Shown: piece by piece, positions 24,270-33,486 of the stretch
Layout of the letters: each line of letters starts with the position of its first letter
How positions within the stretch are numbered: the first letter of the stretch is position 1
NCBI GenBank assembly: GCA_029245245.1
Contig: JAQWPT010000021.1
Span: 124,001-188,000, forward strand
Origin: Phycisphaerales bacterium
GTDB lineage: Bacteria > Planctomycetota > Phycisphaerae > Phycisphaerales > SM1A02
Length of the DNA: 64,000 nt
Reading direction: 5' to 3'
Notes under the pieces: model-generated
Database searches by the model: none
Seen by the model: only the letters and a program-made list of their open reading frames with translations
What the model was told of the DNA's origin: nothing
Position numbers and translations under genes: made by a program

Positions 24270-25439
24270 GCTGCCTCCGATCGGCATGTCCCACGGATTC
24301 CCGGTTGCATCCAGGATCTGTCCAACGACCTGCTGCATGTCACCGGTCTTCTCCCATGCCTTCTTCTGCATGTCGGCGCCGGAACCCTGTTCGACGATCT
24401 CCTCGATGTAGCCGAGCTCTGTGGCGCAGCCGAGTCGCTCGGCATGAGGTGCGCACTGGTCCAGCAGTCGCCTGGCCACTTGTCTGGCGGGGACGGCGAG
24501 CATGGTGTCGAAGTCGACGAAACTGGCATCCATGCCGTAGCGCACTGCGTGCCACTTGTTCTGCCGCGCGATCATCGGATGACTGTCGTAGAGGTAGGCA
24601 CCGCGGTCGATGTGCTCGGAGATGCCGGCGATGAGGCTCTGGCACAGTGCCACGAGCCCAAGCAGATGCTTCATGTTGATCGGGGTGTCCATTACCCGGA
24701 TTTCCACCGTTCCAAACTGGGGGCTCGGTCGGACATCCCACCAGATCTCACTCGGAGAATGGATGAACCGGGTCTCGACCAGGTGCTCGAGGAGCCACAT
24801 GTACTCGGACCAGTTCCGCAGTGTTTCAGGCATCCCGGCCGTGGGCAGGGACTCCATCAGTTTCGAGCGATAGGTATGCAGGCCGGTGTCGTTGCCCAAC
24901 CAGTGGGGGGAGTTCGATGACAGGGCCAGAAGGGTCGGAAGGTGACGAAGGAGCCGATCGCACATCTGGATGGCCTTGTCGCCACTGTCGACTCCGACGT
25001 GGACATGCAGTCCAAAGACCACGAGCCGACGCGACACATACTGCATCGTCTGCATCAGCCATTCGTATCGCTCCGCCGGGGAGAGTTGCTGGTCCTGCCA
25101 GTGGCTGAAGGGGTGAGTTCCACTCCAGAGGAAGGTCATGCCGCGTTCGGCTGCGGAGTCATATCCCCACTTGAGCTTCTCAGAGAAATCAGCACGAACC
25201 TCGTCCACCGTGTGGCAGATTCCGGTGTTGAACTCGCAGTAGGACTGCATGAACTCGTGCTTGATGGAGTCCTTCCACTTGTCGGGACATGCATCGAGCA
25301 GGTAGTTGATCTCGTTGACCAGTGCTCCGCTGTCCTTGTCGACGAGCCCAAGTTCGATTTCGACGCCGATGGTGTGCTCGGGTGACGATTTGAATTTTCT
25401 GTGCATGCTGAGCGTGTCCTTGGAGTCCAGTGGCTTCAA
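24261..25439 (-). CDS. Carboxylate-amine ligase, glutamate-cysteine ligase type 2 (YbdK) family
   Basis: 392 residues. GCS2 features: GVEIELGLVD near residue 25 with the metal-binding acidic pair, FNTGICHT, GLHVHVGVD near 143, and the EIRVMDTPIN segment near 245. YbdK of E. coli shows weak gamma-glutamylcysteine ligase activity; natural substrates in other bacteria are often unknown. An alternative start at codon 12 (ATG at 25406) has AGGA nine bases upstream. Convergent with tmk, overlapping by nine bases. No glutathione synthetase gene is near, so a glutathione role is not supported by context. Confidence 0.85.
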   Translation of the reverse strand: MKPLDSKDTLSMHRKFKSSPEHTIGVEIELGLVDKDSGALVNEINYLLDACPDKWKDSIKHEFMQSYCEFNTGICHTVDEVRADFSEKLKWGYDSAAERGMTFLWSGTHPFSHWQDQQLSPAERYEWLMQTMQYVSRRLVVFGLHVHVGVDSGDKAIQMCDRLLRHLPTLLALSSNSPHWLGNDTGLHTYRSKLMESLPTAGMPETLRNWSEYMWLLEHLVETRFIHSPSEIWWDVRPSPQFGTVEIRVMDTPINMKHLLGLVALCQSLIAGISEHIDRGAYLYDSHPMIARQNKWHAVRYGMDASFVDFDTMLAVPARQVARRLLDQCAPHAERLGCATELGYIEEIVEQGSGADMQKKAWEKTGDMQQVVGQILDATGNPWDMPIGGSSA

Positions 25440-25467
25440 GTGTCACTGTACTCGATTGTCGGCATGA

Positions 25468-26703
25468 TCAACGGGCTTCCATGGCAGCTCGAATCGAGGC
25501 CCGGCAGAGAAATCGAACGCCGGTGACGAGCGCCGATTCGTTGATGTCGAATTCGGGTGCGTGCAGGGGGAACCGGTTGTTCGGATCCTGGAACGCGGTG
25601 CCGATTCGGGCCATGGCGCCGGGGACGACCTGTTGGTAGTAGGCAAAGTCCTCACCACCGAGGCTTGGCATCTCGATGAGCGTGACGCGATCCTGGCCCA
25701 CGGTCTCTTCCGCCGCCGCCCAGAGCATTTCGACGACTTCGTGGTCATTGTTTGTCGCCGGTGAAGAGTGCGGGTACTCGATGTTCACGGTACAGCCGGT
25801 GGTGGTGGCGATCCCCTGGATCACCTCCTTGAGCCGGGACTTCACGCGCTGCTGATCTTCCTCGCGGGAGGTACGAAGCGTTCCCCAGATTTCGGCGCTG
25901 TCGGGAATGGCATTGAAGGCCTTTCCGGCATGGATCGATGTCACCGTCAACGCCAGCGGATAGCGGCTGTCCATGCTCCTGGGTCCGAGCTGGTACATCA
26001 GGCTCACGATGTTGGTTGCCGCGGGGATCGGGTCCAGGCTCTGGTACGGCCGTGCAGAGTGTCCACCCTGGCCAGTGACAGTGATCTTGAAGGAGAGGCA
26101 GTTGGCGGTCAATGGGCCGGTTCGCAGACCGATGTGACCCGCTTCAAGGTATGGGTCCACGTGGAGGGCGATGATCGACTGCACCCCGTCGAGTGCGTGT
26201 TGAGCGATCATGCCCTGGGCTCCCTTGGACGTTTCTTCTGCCGGCTGGAAGATGAACCGCAGGTTGGCCTGCGGTTTCAGTGGCCGGATCCGCTCGACAT
26301 GCTCGTGGATCGCCAGCAGGGCGTAGAGCGCCATGGCGGTGTGGGCGTCGTGCCCGCAGGCGTGGCAGTGCCCGGGCGTGGTTGATCGCCAGGCCACATC
26401 CTTCGCGTCAGGGACGAGCACGCAGTCCAGGTCGGCGCGGATTGCGATGCAGGTGTCGGTTTCCTGATTCAGGTCCAGATCGACGATGAGCCCGCATCCA
26501 TCGTCCATGACTCGCGGCATCAGGGCGGCATGGCGGAGGACGGAGGCCACGCGCTTGGTTGTCCTGAGTTCCTCGCCCGAGGCTTCCGGGTGAGCGTGAA
26601 GATCGCGGCGGAAGGCCACCATCTCCTTTTCACGATCCTTGACGGAGGCCTTGAGCTCCGTCCACCAGTCTGCCTCGGTCCCCAGGGGGGTGATGCTGCT
26701 CAT
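25468..26703 (-). CDS. M20-family amidohydrolase / metallopeptidase
   Basis: 411 residues from the ATG at 26703 with AAGGAAG upstream; a longer frame adds unrelated sequence. It has the M20 subfamily D layout of hippurate/N-acyl-amino acid amidohydrolases: RRDLHAHPE near 30, AIRADLD, the metal site GHCHACGHDAHTA near 105-118 (Cys, His ligands), FQPAEE near 150 with the catalytic Glu, the dimerisation lid domain in the middle and MPSLGGEDFAYY near 355 with the last His/Glu-type ligands. Likely removes acyl groups from amino acids or splits small peptides in the cytoplasm. The following gene on this strand is the ligase at 24261, 28 bases away. Confidence 0.9.
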   Translation of the reverse strand: MSSITPLGTEADWWTELKASVKDREKEMVAFRRDLHAHPEASGEELRTTKRVASVLRHAALMPRVMDDGCGLIVDLDLNQETDTCIAIRADLDCVLVPDAKDVAWRSTTPGHCHACGHDAHTAMALYALLAIHEHVERIRPLKPQANLRFIFQPAEETSKGAQGMIAQHALDGVQSIIALHVDPYLEAGHIGLRTGPLTANCLSFKITVTGQGGHSARPYQSLDPIPAATNIVSLMYQLGPRSMDSRYPLALTVTSIHAGKAFNAIPDSAEIWGTLRTSREEDQQRVKSRLKEVIQGIATTTGCTVNIEYPHSSPATNNDHEVVEMLWAAAEETVGQDRVTLIEMPSLGGEDFAYYQQVVPGAMARIGTAFQDPNNRFPLHAPEFDINESALVTGVRFLCRASIRAAMEAR

Positions 26704-26844
26704 GGGTGCTTCCTTCCAACTCCAGCCTACCGCGACTGCAGGTCGACGCAACCACGAGTCGTCAGGATCGGCTCTGGGAGATCCCAGGTCCGAGAAGTCG
26801 TGTATTCTTGGCGACCCCGAGGCCGCCCATCCGGGAGGAGTACC

Positions 26845-27354
26845 GTGCAAAAACGAACCAGTTGGATGACCGCGATCGGGATTCTCTCCCTGTTCATTGG
26901 AGCGCTGGGCATGCTCCTGTCCGCACTGGTCATTCTCGGGAGTGTTCAGATTGAACAGTCACTGGGCGATGTCGAAACGAGCCTGCAACAGACGTCCGAT
27001 CGGGAATTCCTGAACCAGCGCACGGTCAGGCTCGCTTCCGAGACCGAGAGTGAACTCAGTGAGGCAAGGGCACTGATCCTGCCTGATGGAATCGTGTCTG
27101 CATGCCTCTCGGCGTGGCTGACCATGATGGGAATCGGCACACTGCTGCTGCGGCCCTGGGCCCGCTGGGGATCGATCGCCTGGGCCATGACATGCTTCGT
27201 CTGGGTGATCGTGATGATCTTCCTGGAGCCGGTGGAGTTCAACCCACTGAGTTGGTTGGTAGTGCTCTATCCGGTCACGCTGCTTCTGTGCTTCACTCAG
27301 CGGAACTGGCGTGTCGCCTACACAAGACACTCGACGGAAGCCATGTCCGCCTGA
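26845..27354 (+). CDS. Small polytopic membrane protein, function unknown
   Basis: 169 residues from a GTG at 26845 placed four bases after GGGAGGAG, a strong ribosome binding site; the frame further upstream is antisense to the M20 gene. Four hydrophobic helices: about 8-32, 80-103, 109-127 and 133-150, with a soluble loop of about 45 residues (QIEQSLGDVETSL...) between the first two, rich in Glu, Ser and Gln. No known motif. Monocistronic, divergent from the M20 gene and convergent with the MDR gene three bases away. Confidence 0.7.
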   Translation: MQKRTSWMTAIGILSLFIGALGMLLSALVILGSVQIEQSLGDVETSLQQTSDREFLNQRTVRLASETESELSEARALILPDGIVSACLSAWLTMMGIGTLLLRPWARWGSIAWAMTCFVWVIVMIFLEPVEFNPLSWLVVLYPVTLLLCFTQRNWRVAYTRHSTEAMSA

Positions 27355-27357
27355 GGA

Positions 27358-28389
27358 TCAAGTCCAGCGCAGGATGACCTTGCCGAAGTGTTCCCCGGAT
27401 TCCAGTCGTTCCCAGGCACTGGTGGATTCATCCACGTTCCAGATGGAATCAATGACCGGCAGCATCGATCCGTTGAGCAGCAGCGTCAACACGGATCGAA
27501 AGGACTCCATGTCGCCCATCGACGAACCGAGGATGGACAGTTCATTCCAGAAGATGCGGGTGAGATCAGCCTTGGCGTCTCCCTGGCTCGTACTGCCACA
27601 GGTCACGAAGGTGCCCCGGCGAGCAAGTGATCGCAGGCAGGAAGTGTGGACCGCTGCGCCGATGGAGTCGGCGCACACGTCGACGCCACGCTTGCCCGTC
27701 AGGCCGCGTACCGTTCGAGACCAGTCCGCTCCCTCATCAAGGACGCCATGGTCGGCGCCAAGTTCCATGGCCTGGTCCAGTTTCCACTGGTGCCGGGAGG
27801 TGACGATGACGGGACAACCCATCCACTTGGCGATGTTCAGCGCTGCAAGGGCGACACCGCCACCGATGCCGGTGATCAGGACCCATTGTCCAGGTTGCAG
27901 TCGGGCCCGGGTGACAAGCATCCCCCATGCCGTCAGGTGCGAGAGACCGAACGCCGCGGCTTCCACCGGGTCGGTCTCGCCGACATCCACGACGTTGCTG
28001 AGCGGCGCAAGAAATCGTTCACCGTGGGTCCCGGGTTCATGTTCGCCGATCATCGACAACGCGCCGTGAGCGGGAAGTACGCCGGGCAGCAGGGGGTCGG
28101 GGTTCCATCGTGCCGCATTCAGTACGACGCGCCGCCCGATCCATGTTTCGTCGACCCCATCTCCGACCGATTCGACCACTCCGCATCCGTCGGAACCACT
28201 GATGCAGGGAAACGTCGGATCCAGCCCGGGCAGGCCACGTCCGACCCAGAGATCGAGATGGTTCAGTCCACTGGCCTCGGTTCGAACGAGTACTTCGCCG
28301 GGTCCGGCGACCGGGTCGGGCCAGTCCGTCATCAACTCGATGTTCGGAGCGACGGGTGAGCCCTGCCTGGCAATGGTCACCGCTTTCAT
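27358..28389 (-). CDS. Medium-chain dehydrogenase/reductase (quinone oxidoreductase-like)
   Basis: 343 residues from the ATG at 28389 (GGAGG eleven bases upstream), which overlaps the stop of the previous gene as ATGA. MDR fold: the GroES-like N-terminal half with GPGEVLVRTEASGLNHLDLW and PCISGSDGCGVVESVG, and the Rossmann half with ITGIGGGVALAALN near 150. The four structural-zinc cysteines of alcohol dehydrogenases are missing, and the catalytic zinc ligands are also not obvious, which fits the zinc-free quinone reductase branch. NADPH is the usual cofactor. Last gene of the alaS operon; substrate unknown. Confidence 0.85.
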   Translation of the reverse strand: MKAVTIARQGSPVAPNIELMTDWPDPVAGPGEVLVRTEASGLNHLDLWVGRGLPGLDPTFPCISGSDGCGVVESVGDGVDETWIGRRVVLNAARWNPDPLLPGVLPAHGALSMIGEHEPGTHGERFLAPLSNVVDVGETDPVEAAAFGLSHLTAWGMLVTRARLQPGQWVLITGIGGGVALAALNIAKWMGCPVIVTSRHQWKLDQAMELGADHGVLDEGADWSRTVRGLTGKRGVDVCADSIGAAVHTSCLRSLARRGTFVTCGSTSQGDAKADLTRIFWNELSILGSSMGDMESFRSVLTLLLNGSMLPVIDSIWNVDESTSAWERLESGEHFGKVILRWT

Positions 28390-29336
28390 GCCTTGCCTCC
28401 GAACCGAACCAGGAGGTCGCGTGTCCGCTCGATTCCCTCGGCCTCGGGGAGCCGTTCCCCCTCGTACTCGACCCCGACCCACCCCCGGTAGCCGGTGTCC
28501 AGGACGATCTTCATCATGCGGTCGTAGTCGGTTCCGGTTTCGTTTCCGTCGTCGTCGAAATCATGACTCTTCGCACTGACAGCCTTCGCGTAGGGCATCA
28601 ACTCGGTGACACCGGTGTAGCGGTCATACATCTCCATCGTGTTCCAGTCGAGTACGAAGTTTCCGAAGTCCGGAAGCGTTCCGAAGCGTGGATGATCCAC
28701 CGTTTGCATGAGCGAACTGAGCCAGGCTCCGTTGCTTGAATGTCCTCCGTGGTTCTCGATCAGGACGTTCAGTTCCAGCGCATCGGCATGCTTCAGCAGC
28801 CCGGTCATTCCCTTGGCGCACAATGCAATCTGTTCGTCGGGGGTCCCCTCCGAATGCGCATTGACACGGATGGAATGGCACCCGAGGGCCTTGGCGATGC
28901 GAAGCCACCGGTGGTGCCGCTCGATGGCATCTGCGCGTTCCGCCTCGTCCGGTGCGCCGAGGTTGCCCTCGCCGTCAACCATGATCAGCAGGCTCGTGGC
29001 ACCATGGTCGTCGGCACGCTGCTTGAGATCGGTCGGCAGGGTTTCGTCTTCCTTTCGGTCGTTGTAGAACGAACTTACGTATTCCAGGCCGGAGATCCCG
29101 AACTGCTTCGTGGAGCAGGAGGCGAAGTCCATCGCATCGAGGTCGCCGGAGCGGATGGTCCGGTGCAGGGACCACTGGGCCAGCGAGATCCGGAAGATGG
29201 GGTCGGTGCTCACGGTGTTCTCCTTCTTCGGTGCGGCCTGCATGGCTGCGCCCGCCAATGGTGATGCAGCCAGCGCGCCGAGTGCAGCCTGCATGAATCG
29301 TCTTCGGTCGGTGTTCGTCTCAGGATTACGTTTCAT
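28386..29336 (-). CDS. Sugar phosphate isomerase/epimerase-like TIM barrel, Tat-exported
   Basis: 316 residues from the ATG at 29336. The N-terminus has a twin-arginine signal (DRRRFMQAALGA) with an Ala-rich segment to about residue 36, so export is predicted. The barrel is of the xylose-isomerase-like AP endonuclease 2 type: FGISGLEYVSSF, SIRVNAHSEG, LIENHGG near 190 and VGVEYEGE near 287, with Glu, His and Asp residues as metal ligands. Hydroxypyruvate isomerase, inosose and sugar epimerases share the fold. Planctomycetes carry many such exported members, often linked to degradation of complex sugars; the substrate is unknown. It overlaps the preceding small gene by 11 bases and the following MDR gene by four. 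Confidence 0.85.
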   Translation of the reverse strand: MKRNPETNTDRRRFMQAALGALAASPLAGAAMQAAPKKENTVSTDPIFRISLAQWSLHRTIRSGDLDAMDFASCSTKQFGISGLEYVSSFYNDRKEDETLPTDLKQRADDHGATSLLIMVDGEGNLGAPDEAERADAIERHHRWLRIAKALGCHSIRVNAHSEGTPDEQIALCAKGMTGLLKHADALELNVLIENHGGHSSNGAWLSSLMQTVDHPRFGTLPDFGNFVLDWNTMEMYDRYTGVTELMPYAKAVSAKSHDFDDDGNETGTDYDRMMKIVLDTGYRGWVGVEYEGERLPEAEGIERTRDLLVRFGGKA

Positions 29337-29655
29337 CGTCGGCCGGTTTCCCGTCGTTCTCGAGTACCACGTGGAAGCCGATGGTCCCGCCGTCCTGGTC
29401 GGGTTCATCTGGATCGATCTGGGCCTGGGCCAGAATCGCGCTGATGTCCTGGACCTGGTTGCCGTCGAGTGGCACGGAGACCACGCGGTCGGCCCGGATG
29501 CCGGAGACGACCGTGGTCAGCACCGCAACCGTCGACTCGGACTCCAATGCGGCAAGCACGTTCTCGCCGACCTGTCGTTCGATCGTCTGCAGCCGGGTGA
29601 TGAAATGTGACCGATTCTGGTCGTCAGATTCCGTTGGTTGGTTCTGGTCGTTCAT
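29326..29655 (-). CDS. Hypothetical small acidic protein
   Basis: 109 residues, strongly acidic, with no signal or membrane segment. A helical stretch (QTIERQVGENVLAALESES) is followed by TVVSGIRADRVVSVPLDGNQVQDISAILAQAQ, a plausible small alpha/beta domain, and an Asp/Glu-rich tail. I do not recognise it. It starts on the alaS stop (ATGA overlap) and its end overlaps the isomerase gene by 11 bases, so it is translated from the alaS transcript. The conserved-looking overlap on both sides is the main sign that it is a real gene. Confidence 0.7.
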   Translation of the reverse strand: MNDQNQPTESDDQNRSHFITRLQTIERQVGENVLAALESESTVAVLTTVVSGIRADRVVSVPLDGNQVQDISAILAQAQIDPDEPDQDGGTIGFHVVLENDGKPADDET

Positions 29656-32495
29656 GAAAGCCTCTCGTGAGCAAATGTACTGGCGATTTCGGCGGCGTCC
29701 TGGATCTTCTCCGGATCACGCCCACCGGCCTGGGCCATGTCCGGTCGGCCACCACCCTTGCCACCACAGGCGGTGGCTGCTTCCCGTACCCAGTCTCCGG
29801 CCTTGAGCCCCCGGGCGATCAGCGATTCGGGAACGCGGGCCACGATGGCGACCTTGGTTCCGCCATCCGTTGCCGCCAGGAGCATGCAGGCCGACTCTTC
29901 GTGCTTTGCACGAACCAGGTCGAGGGCGGACATGAGACTGTCACGCCCGTCGCAGTGGAGGGTACCGACGATCACGGGGCCGGAGGCTTCCTGGGCGATG
30001 GTTCGTGCTTCGGCCAGTGCATCGGCGACACCGGCGGACGAGCGTTCCTTCCTGGCGGCGCGGATCCGGTCCCGTTGCTGTTCGATGGTTGACAGGATCT
30101 CATGGCGGTGGACGGCGCCGAGTGCCGCCTGCTCGATGCCACTGTTGATCGATTCGTGCATCGAGAGCAGTGCCTCGCCTTCCAGGGATGCCATGGTTCG
30201 AGCCTGTTCGAGCAAATCCGTTCCGGCGGCGTGGGCTTCCCGGGCTGCGTCACCGGTGACGGCCGTGATGCGCCGGATGCCCGCGGCCAGTCCCTGTTCC
30301 GAGATCAGCAGGGCATTGCCGGCTCCGGCAGTGGAGTCGAGATGGGTGCCACCACAGAACTCGATGGAGTACCCGTTCCAGGATTCATCCAGTGGCCGGG
30401 CCAGCAGTTCATCCACCGGGGCTCCGATGCTGACAACGCGGACCGGATCCGGATAGCGCTCACCGAAGACGGCACGGACACCGGCAATGGATTCCGCCTC
30501 ATGGAGCGCGACTTCTCGTGCTTCGACGACCAGGTCGGCTTGGATCGCATTGCGAATTCGATCTTCAACCTGGGCCAGCTCTTCAGGCGTCATCGCGCTG
30601 GCATGGGAGAAGTCGAAACGGAGTCGATCATCGGCAACGAGCGACCCACGTTGTTCCACCTCGGCGCCCAGCACGGCCCGCAGGGCATGGTTCAACAGGT
30701 GGGTCGTGGTGTGGTTGGATTCGATCCGGCTGCGCCTCGACTCGTCGACATGGAGCATCAAGCGGTCGCCGACCTGCAGGGGGTGATCACTGGACTGCCC
30801 ACGATGCAGCACGTAGTCGCCGAATCGCTGCACATGATCGACCTTGAACGTGGCGCTCCCGGCGGCCTCGCTGATGATCAGGCCGGTGTCGGCCACCTGC
30901 CCACCCTGTTCGGCGTAGAAGTTCGTGTGATCAAGCACGATGCCGGCCTGATCGCAGTCGGTGGTGTGATCGCAGAAGGCGTGGCCGTTCCAGATGGCCT
31001 TGATCATCGCGGAGGATCTCGGGTCGCCGTACTTGGCGTCGTCGTTGGTCGGGTGCACGTTCAATGATCCCAGGGACCCCAGCGCATCCGGCGGGAGCAC
31101 CATGCCGGCGTCGGCCTGATCGCCGGATCTCGACGTGACTCTCGCTGTTTCCATCAGCGCCTCGTATCCCTCCCTGTCGACCTGCATGCCGCGTTCCGCA
31201 GCCATGACTTCGGTCAGGTCGATCGGGAATCCAAACGTGTCGTGCAGTTGGAACGCAACGTCACCGGCAATGGTTTTTTCGCCGGCGTCATCCGCTGTCG
31301 CGGCGGCGGCGGCAAATCGCTGCAATCCACGCTGCAGTGTCTTGAGAAAGGCTTCTTCTTCCTGGCGGATGATCTCGGCTACCGCGTCCGTCTGCTGGGA
31401 GAGTTCGGGGAAGGCGCCTTCGAGTTCGGACACCACGGCAGGGACGAGGGCATGCAGCATCGGCCCTTCGACCTGGAGGATCTGCGAGGCCATCCGGACG
31501 GCCCGGCGAAGAATTCTGCGAAGGACGTACCCGCGCCCCTCGTTTCCCGGTCGTCCGCCATCGGTAATGGCGATCACCAGGCACCGAGCGTGATCCGCGA
31601 TCACCCGGTAGGCGGTATCGATCGGGTCGTCGAAGGTGCCGCCATAGGGATGCACGCCGGACTGCGTGCGAATGGCCTCGAAGATCGGCGTCCACAGATC
31701 CGTGTCGTAGTTGCTGCCGACGCCCTGGATGATCCGGGCGATGCGTTCAAGGCCCATGCCGGTGTCGATGTGCTTGGAAGGCAGTGGGACCAGGGTTCCA
31801 TCGTCACGGCGATTGAACTCGATGAAGACGAGATTCCAGAACTCGATCACGTTGGGGTGGTCGAGGTTCACCAGGTGACCACCCTTGCCGTCGGGGGTGT
31901 TGTCGTAGTGGATCTCGCTGCACGGGCCGCAGGGACCGGTGGCACCCATTTCCCAGAAGTTGTCCTTCTTTCCCCACCTCGTGATGTGGTCGGGATTGAC
32001 GTCCGTCAGTTCCAGCCAGAGTGCCTCGGCTTCTTCGTCGCCCTTGGTTCCATCGGCTTCATCGCCGGCAAACACCGTCACGTGCAGTCGGTTCGGATCA
32101 AGTTCCCATACTTCGGTGAGCAGTTGCCAGGCCCATGTGATGGCTTCACGCTTGAAATAGTCTCCGAAGGACCAGTTGCCGAGCATTTCGAAGAAGGTGT
32201 GGTGGTAGGTGTCGAGTCCCACGTCCTCGAGATCGTTGTGCTTGCCACCGGCGCGGATGCACTTCTGGGAGTTCACGGCCCGGGTGCAGTCCCGCGTACC
32301 GAGACCCAGAAAGACATCCTTGAACTGGTTCATTCCGGCGTTGATGAACAGCAGCGTTGGATCATCATGGGGGATGACCGGAGAAGAGGGAATGTGCGCA
32401 TGCCCTGCTCGCTCCGTAAAGAAATCGATGAATGACTTGCGGATTTCCGCTGCTGACAGCGTCCTGGGCACGTGTTGATCCTCGTGTTGATCCAT
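29652..32495 (-). CDS. alaS: Alanyl-tRNA synthetase
   Basis: 947 residues from the ATG at 32495; the frame continues upstream across tpiA but that part is not AlaRS. Class II catalytic core at the N-terminus (LFINAGMNQFKDVFLG, TFFEMLGNWSFGDYFK), then the helical tRNA-recognition domain, the editing domain with HTTTH near 593 and CGGTH near 713 that clears Ser/Gly-tRNA, and a C-Ala domain ending with GGKGGGRPDMAQAGG. It is about 70 residues longer than E. coli AlaRS. It charges tRNA-Ala. First gene of a four-gene minus-strand operon with overlapping junctions. A palindrome lies directly in front of the start. Confidence 0.98.
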   Translation of the reverse strand: MDQHEDQHVPRTLSAAEIRKSFIDFFTERAGHAHIPSSPVIPHDDPTLLFINAGMNQFKDVFLGLGTRDCTRAVNSQKCIRAGGKHNDLEDVGLDTYHHTFFEMLGNWSFGDYFKREAITWAWQLLTEVWELDPNRLHVTVFAGDEADGTKGDEEAEALWLELTDVNPDHITRWGKKDNFWEMGATGPCGPCSEIHYDNTPDGKGGHLVNLDHPNVIEFWNLVFIEFNRRDDGTLVPLPSKHIDTGMGLERIARIIQGVGSNYDTDLWTPIFEAIRTQSGVHPYGGTFDDPIDTAYRVIADHARCLVIAITDGGRPGNEGRGYVLRRILRRAVRMASQILQVEGPMLHALVPAVVSELEGAFPELSQQTDAVAEIIRQEEEAFLKTLQRGLQRFAAAAATADDAGEKTIAGDVAFQLHDTFGFPIDLTEVMAAERGMQVDREGYEALMETARVTSRSGDQADAGMVLPPDALGSLGSLNVHPTNDDAKYGDPRSSAMIKAIWNGHAFCDHTTDCDQAGIVLDHTNFYAEQGGQVADTGLIISEAAGSATFKVDHVQRFGDYVLHRGQSSDHPLQVGDRLMLHVDESRRSRIESNHTTTHLLNHALRAVLGAEVEQRGSLVADDRLRFDFSHASAMTPEELAQVEDRIRNAIQADLVVEAREVALHEAESIAGVRAVFGERYPDPVRVVSIGAPVDELLARPLDESWNGYSIEFCGGTHLDSTAGAGNALLISEQGLAAGIRRITAVTGDAAREAHAAGTDLLEQARTMASLEGEALLSMHESINSGIEQAALGAVHRHEILSTIEQQRDRIRAARKERSSAGVADALAEARTIAQEASGPVIVGTLHCDGRDSLMSALDLVRAKHEESACMLLAATDGGTKVAIVARVPESLIARGLKAGDWVREAATACGGKGGGRPDMAQAGGRDPEKIQDAAEIASTFAHERLS

Positions 32496-32501
32496 GATCC
32501 A

Positions 32502-32522
32502 CCAGCATGATGTGGATGCTGG
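32502..32522 (-). promoter_or_regulatory. Palindrome just upstream of the alaS start
   Basis: CCAGCAT (32502-32508) and ATGCTGG (32516-32522) are perfect seven-base arms around GATGTGG, ending six bases before the alaS ATG. It could be an RNA hairpin over the initiation region or a DNA operator. E. coli AlaRS binds a palindrome at its own promoter, so autoregulation is conceivable but not shown. Confidence 0.35.
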
Positions 32523-32684
32523 AGGCGTCAGCGGCTCAGTGTATCGAGGCGTGGGAATTTCGCGGCCTGAAAGGCTGCTACGGGGGTCCTGGGCCTCGAT
32601 CAAGGGCCGACAGGGGGGTGCGGGGGACGAGCCGGAGGGCATGGGGTATCCTGTGCCGTTTGGCCTGAACGAAGGGGTACCACC

Positions 32685-33464
32685 ATGCCAGACCGAACAC
32701 CGTGCGTCGGCGGCAACTGGAAGATGAACACGCGAGCTGCCGATGCCGGTGCGCTCGCCAAGTCGGTTGCCGACGGGGCCGCATCGGTCCCAGGCGTCGA
32801 GGTGATTCTCTTTCCACCGGCGATCTATCTGCAGGAGGTTGCCGGCACCCTCTCGGGGAGCTCGGTTGCGTTGGGTGGCCAGGATGCGTCCGAGCAGTCG
32901 GACGGGGCATGGACCGGCCAGATCAGTGCTGGAATGCTTCGTGATGTCGGCTGTACCCACTTGCTGGTGGGGCACTCCGAGCGTCGCCACGGCCTTGGAG
33001 AACAGGATGCCCTGCTCAATGCCAAGCTCCATGCGGGGCTCGAGGCGGGGCTCGACGTGATGCTCTGCATCGGCGAGACCCTCCAGGAGCGACAGGCCGA
33101 TCGGACCGCGGATGTCGTCGTGGAGCAGGTCCAGGCAGATCTCGCGAACGTGCCGATGGAAGCCCTTTCGAGCCTGACCATCGCATATGAGCCCGTATGG
33201 GCGATCGGGACGGGTCTGACGGCCAGCCCGGAGGATGCCCAGGCGGTTCATGCCCTTGTGCGGCAGACTGTCGGGTCACTGTATGATGGTACGTCTGCCT
33301 CGGCCATGCGGATCCTCTACGGGGGATCGGTGAAACCAGGCAACGCCGCCGACCTGTTCGCTCAGGCGGACATCGACGGCGGTTTGATTGGTGGCGCATC
33401 ACTGGATGCAGAGCAGTTCCAGGCCATCGTGGAGGCGGCAGGTCAGTCCTGCTGCAGAAGTTGA
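32685..33464 (+). CDS. tpiA: Triosephosphate isomerase
   Basis: 259 residues, the family's usual length. Active-site residues are all visible: Asn and Lys in GGNWKMN near 9-13, His in GHSERR near 97, Glu in YEPVWAIGTG near 168 (loop 6), and the phosphate-binding LYGGSVKPGN near 210. It interconverts dihydroxyacetone phosphate and glyceraldehyde 3-phosphate. secG follows after 22 bases, a tpiA-secG pairing seen in several bacterial phyla. Divergent from alaS. Confidence 0.98.
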   Translation: MPDRTPCVGGNWKMNTRAADAGALAKSVADGAASVPGVEVILFPPAIYLQEVAGTLSGSSVALGGQDASEQSDGAWTGQISAGMLRDVGCTHLLVGHSERRHGLGEQDALLNAKLHAGLEAGLDVMLCIGETLQERQADRTADVVVEQVQADLANVPMEALSSLTIAYEPVWAIGTGLTASPEDAQAVHALVRQTVGSLYDGTSASAMRILYGGSVKPGNAADLFAQADIDGGLIGGASLDAEQFQAIVEAAGQSCCRS

Positions 33465-33486
33465 ACGACAACGACCGAGGATTTCC

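Noticed and set aside
32496-33251. N-terminal extension of the alaS frame
   Set aside because: It runs antisense through tpiA, is Arg/Pro-rich and precedes the normal AlaRS N-terminus at 32495.
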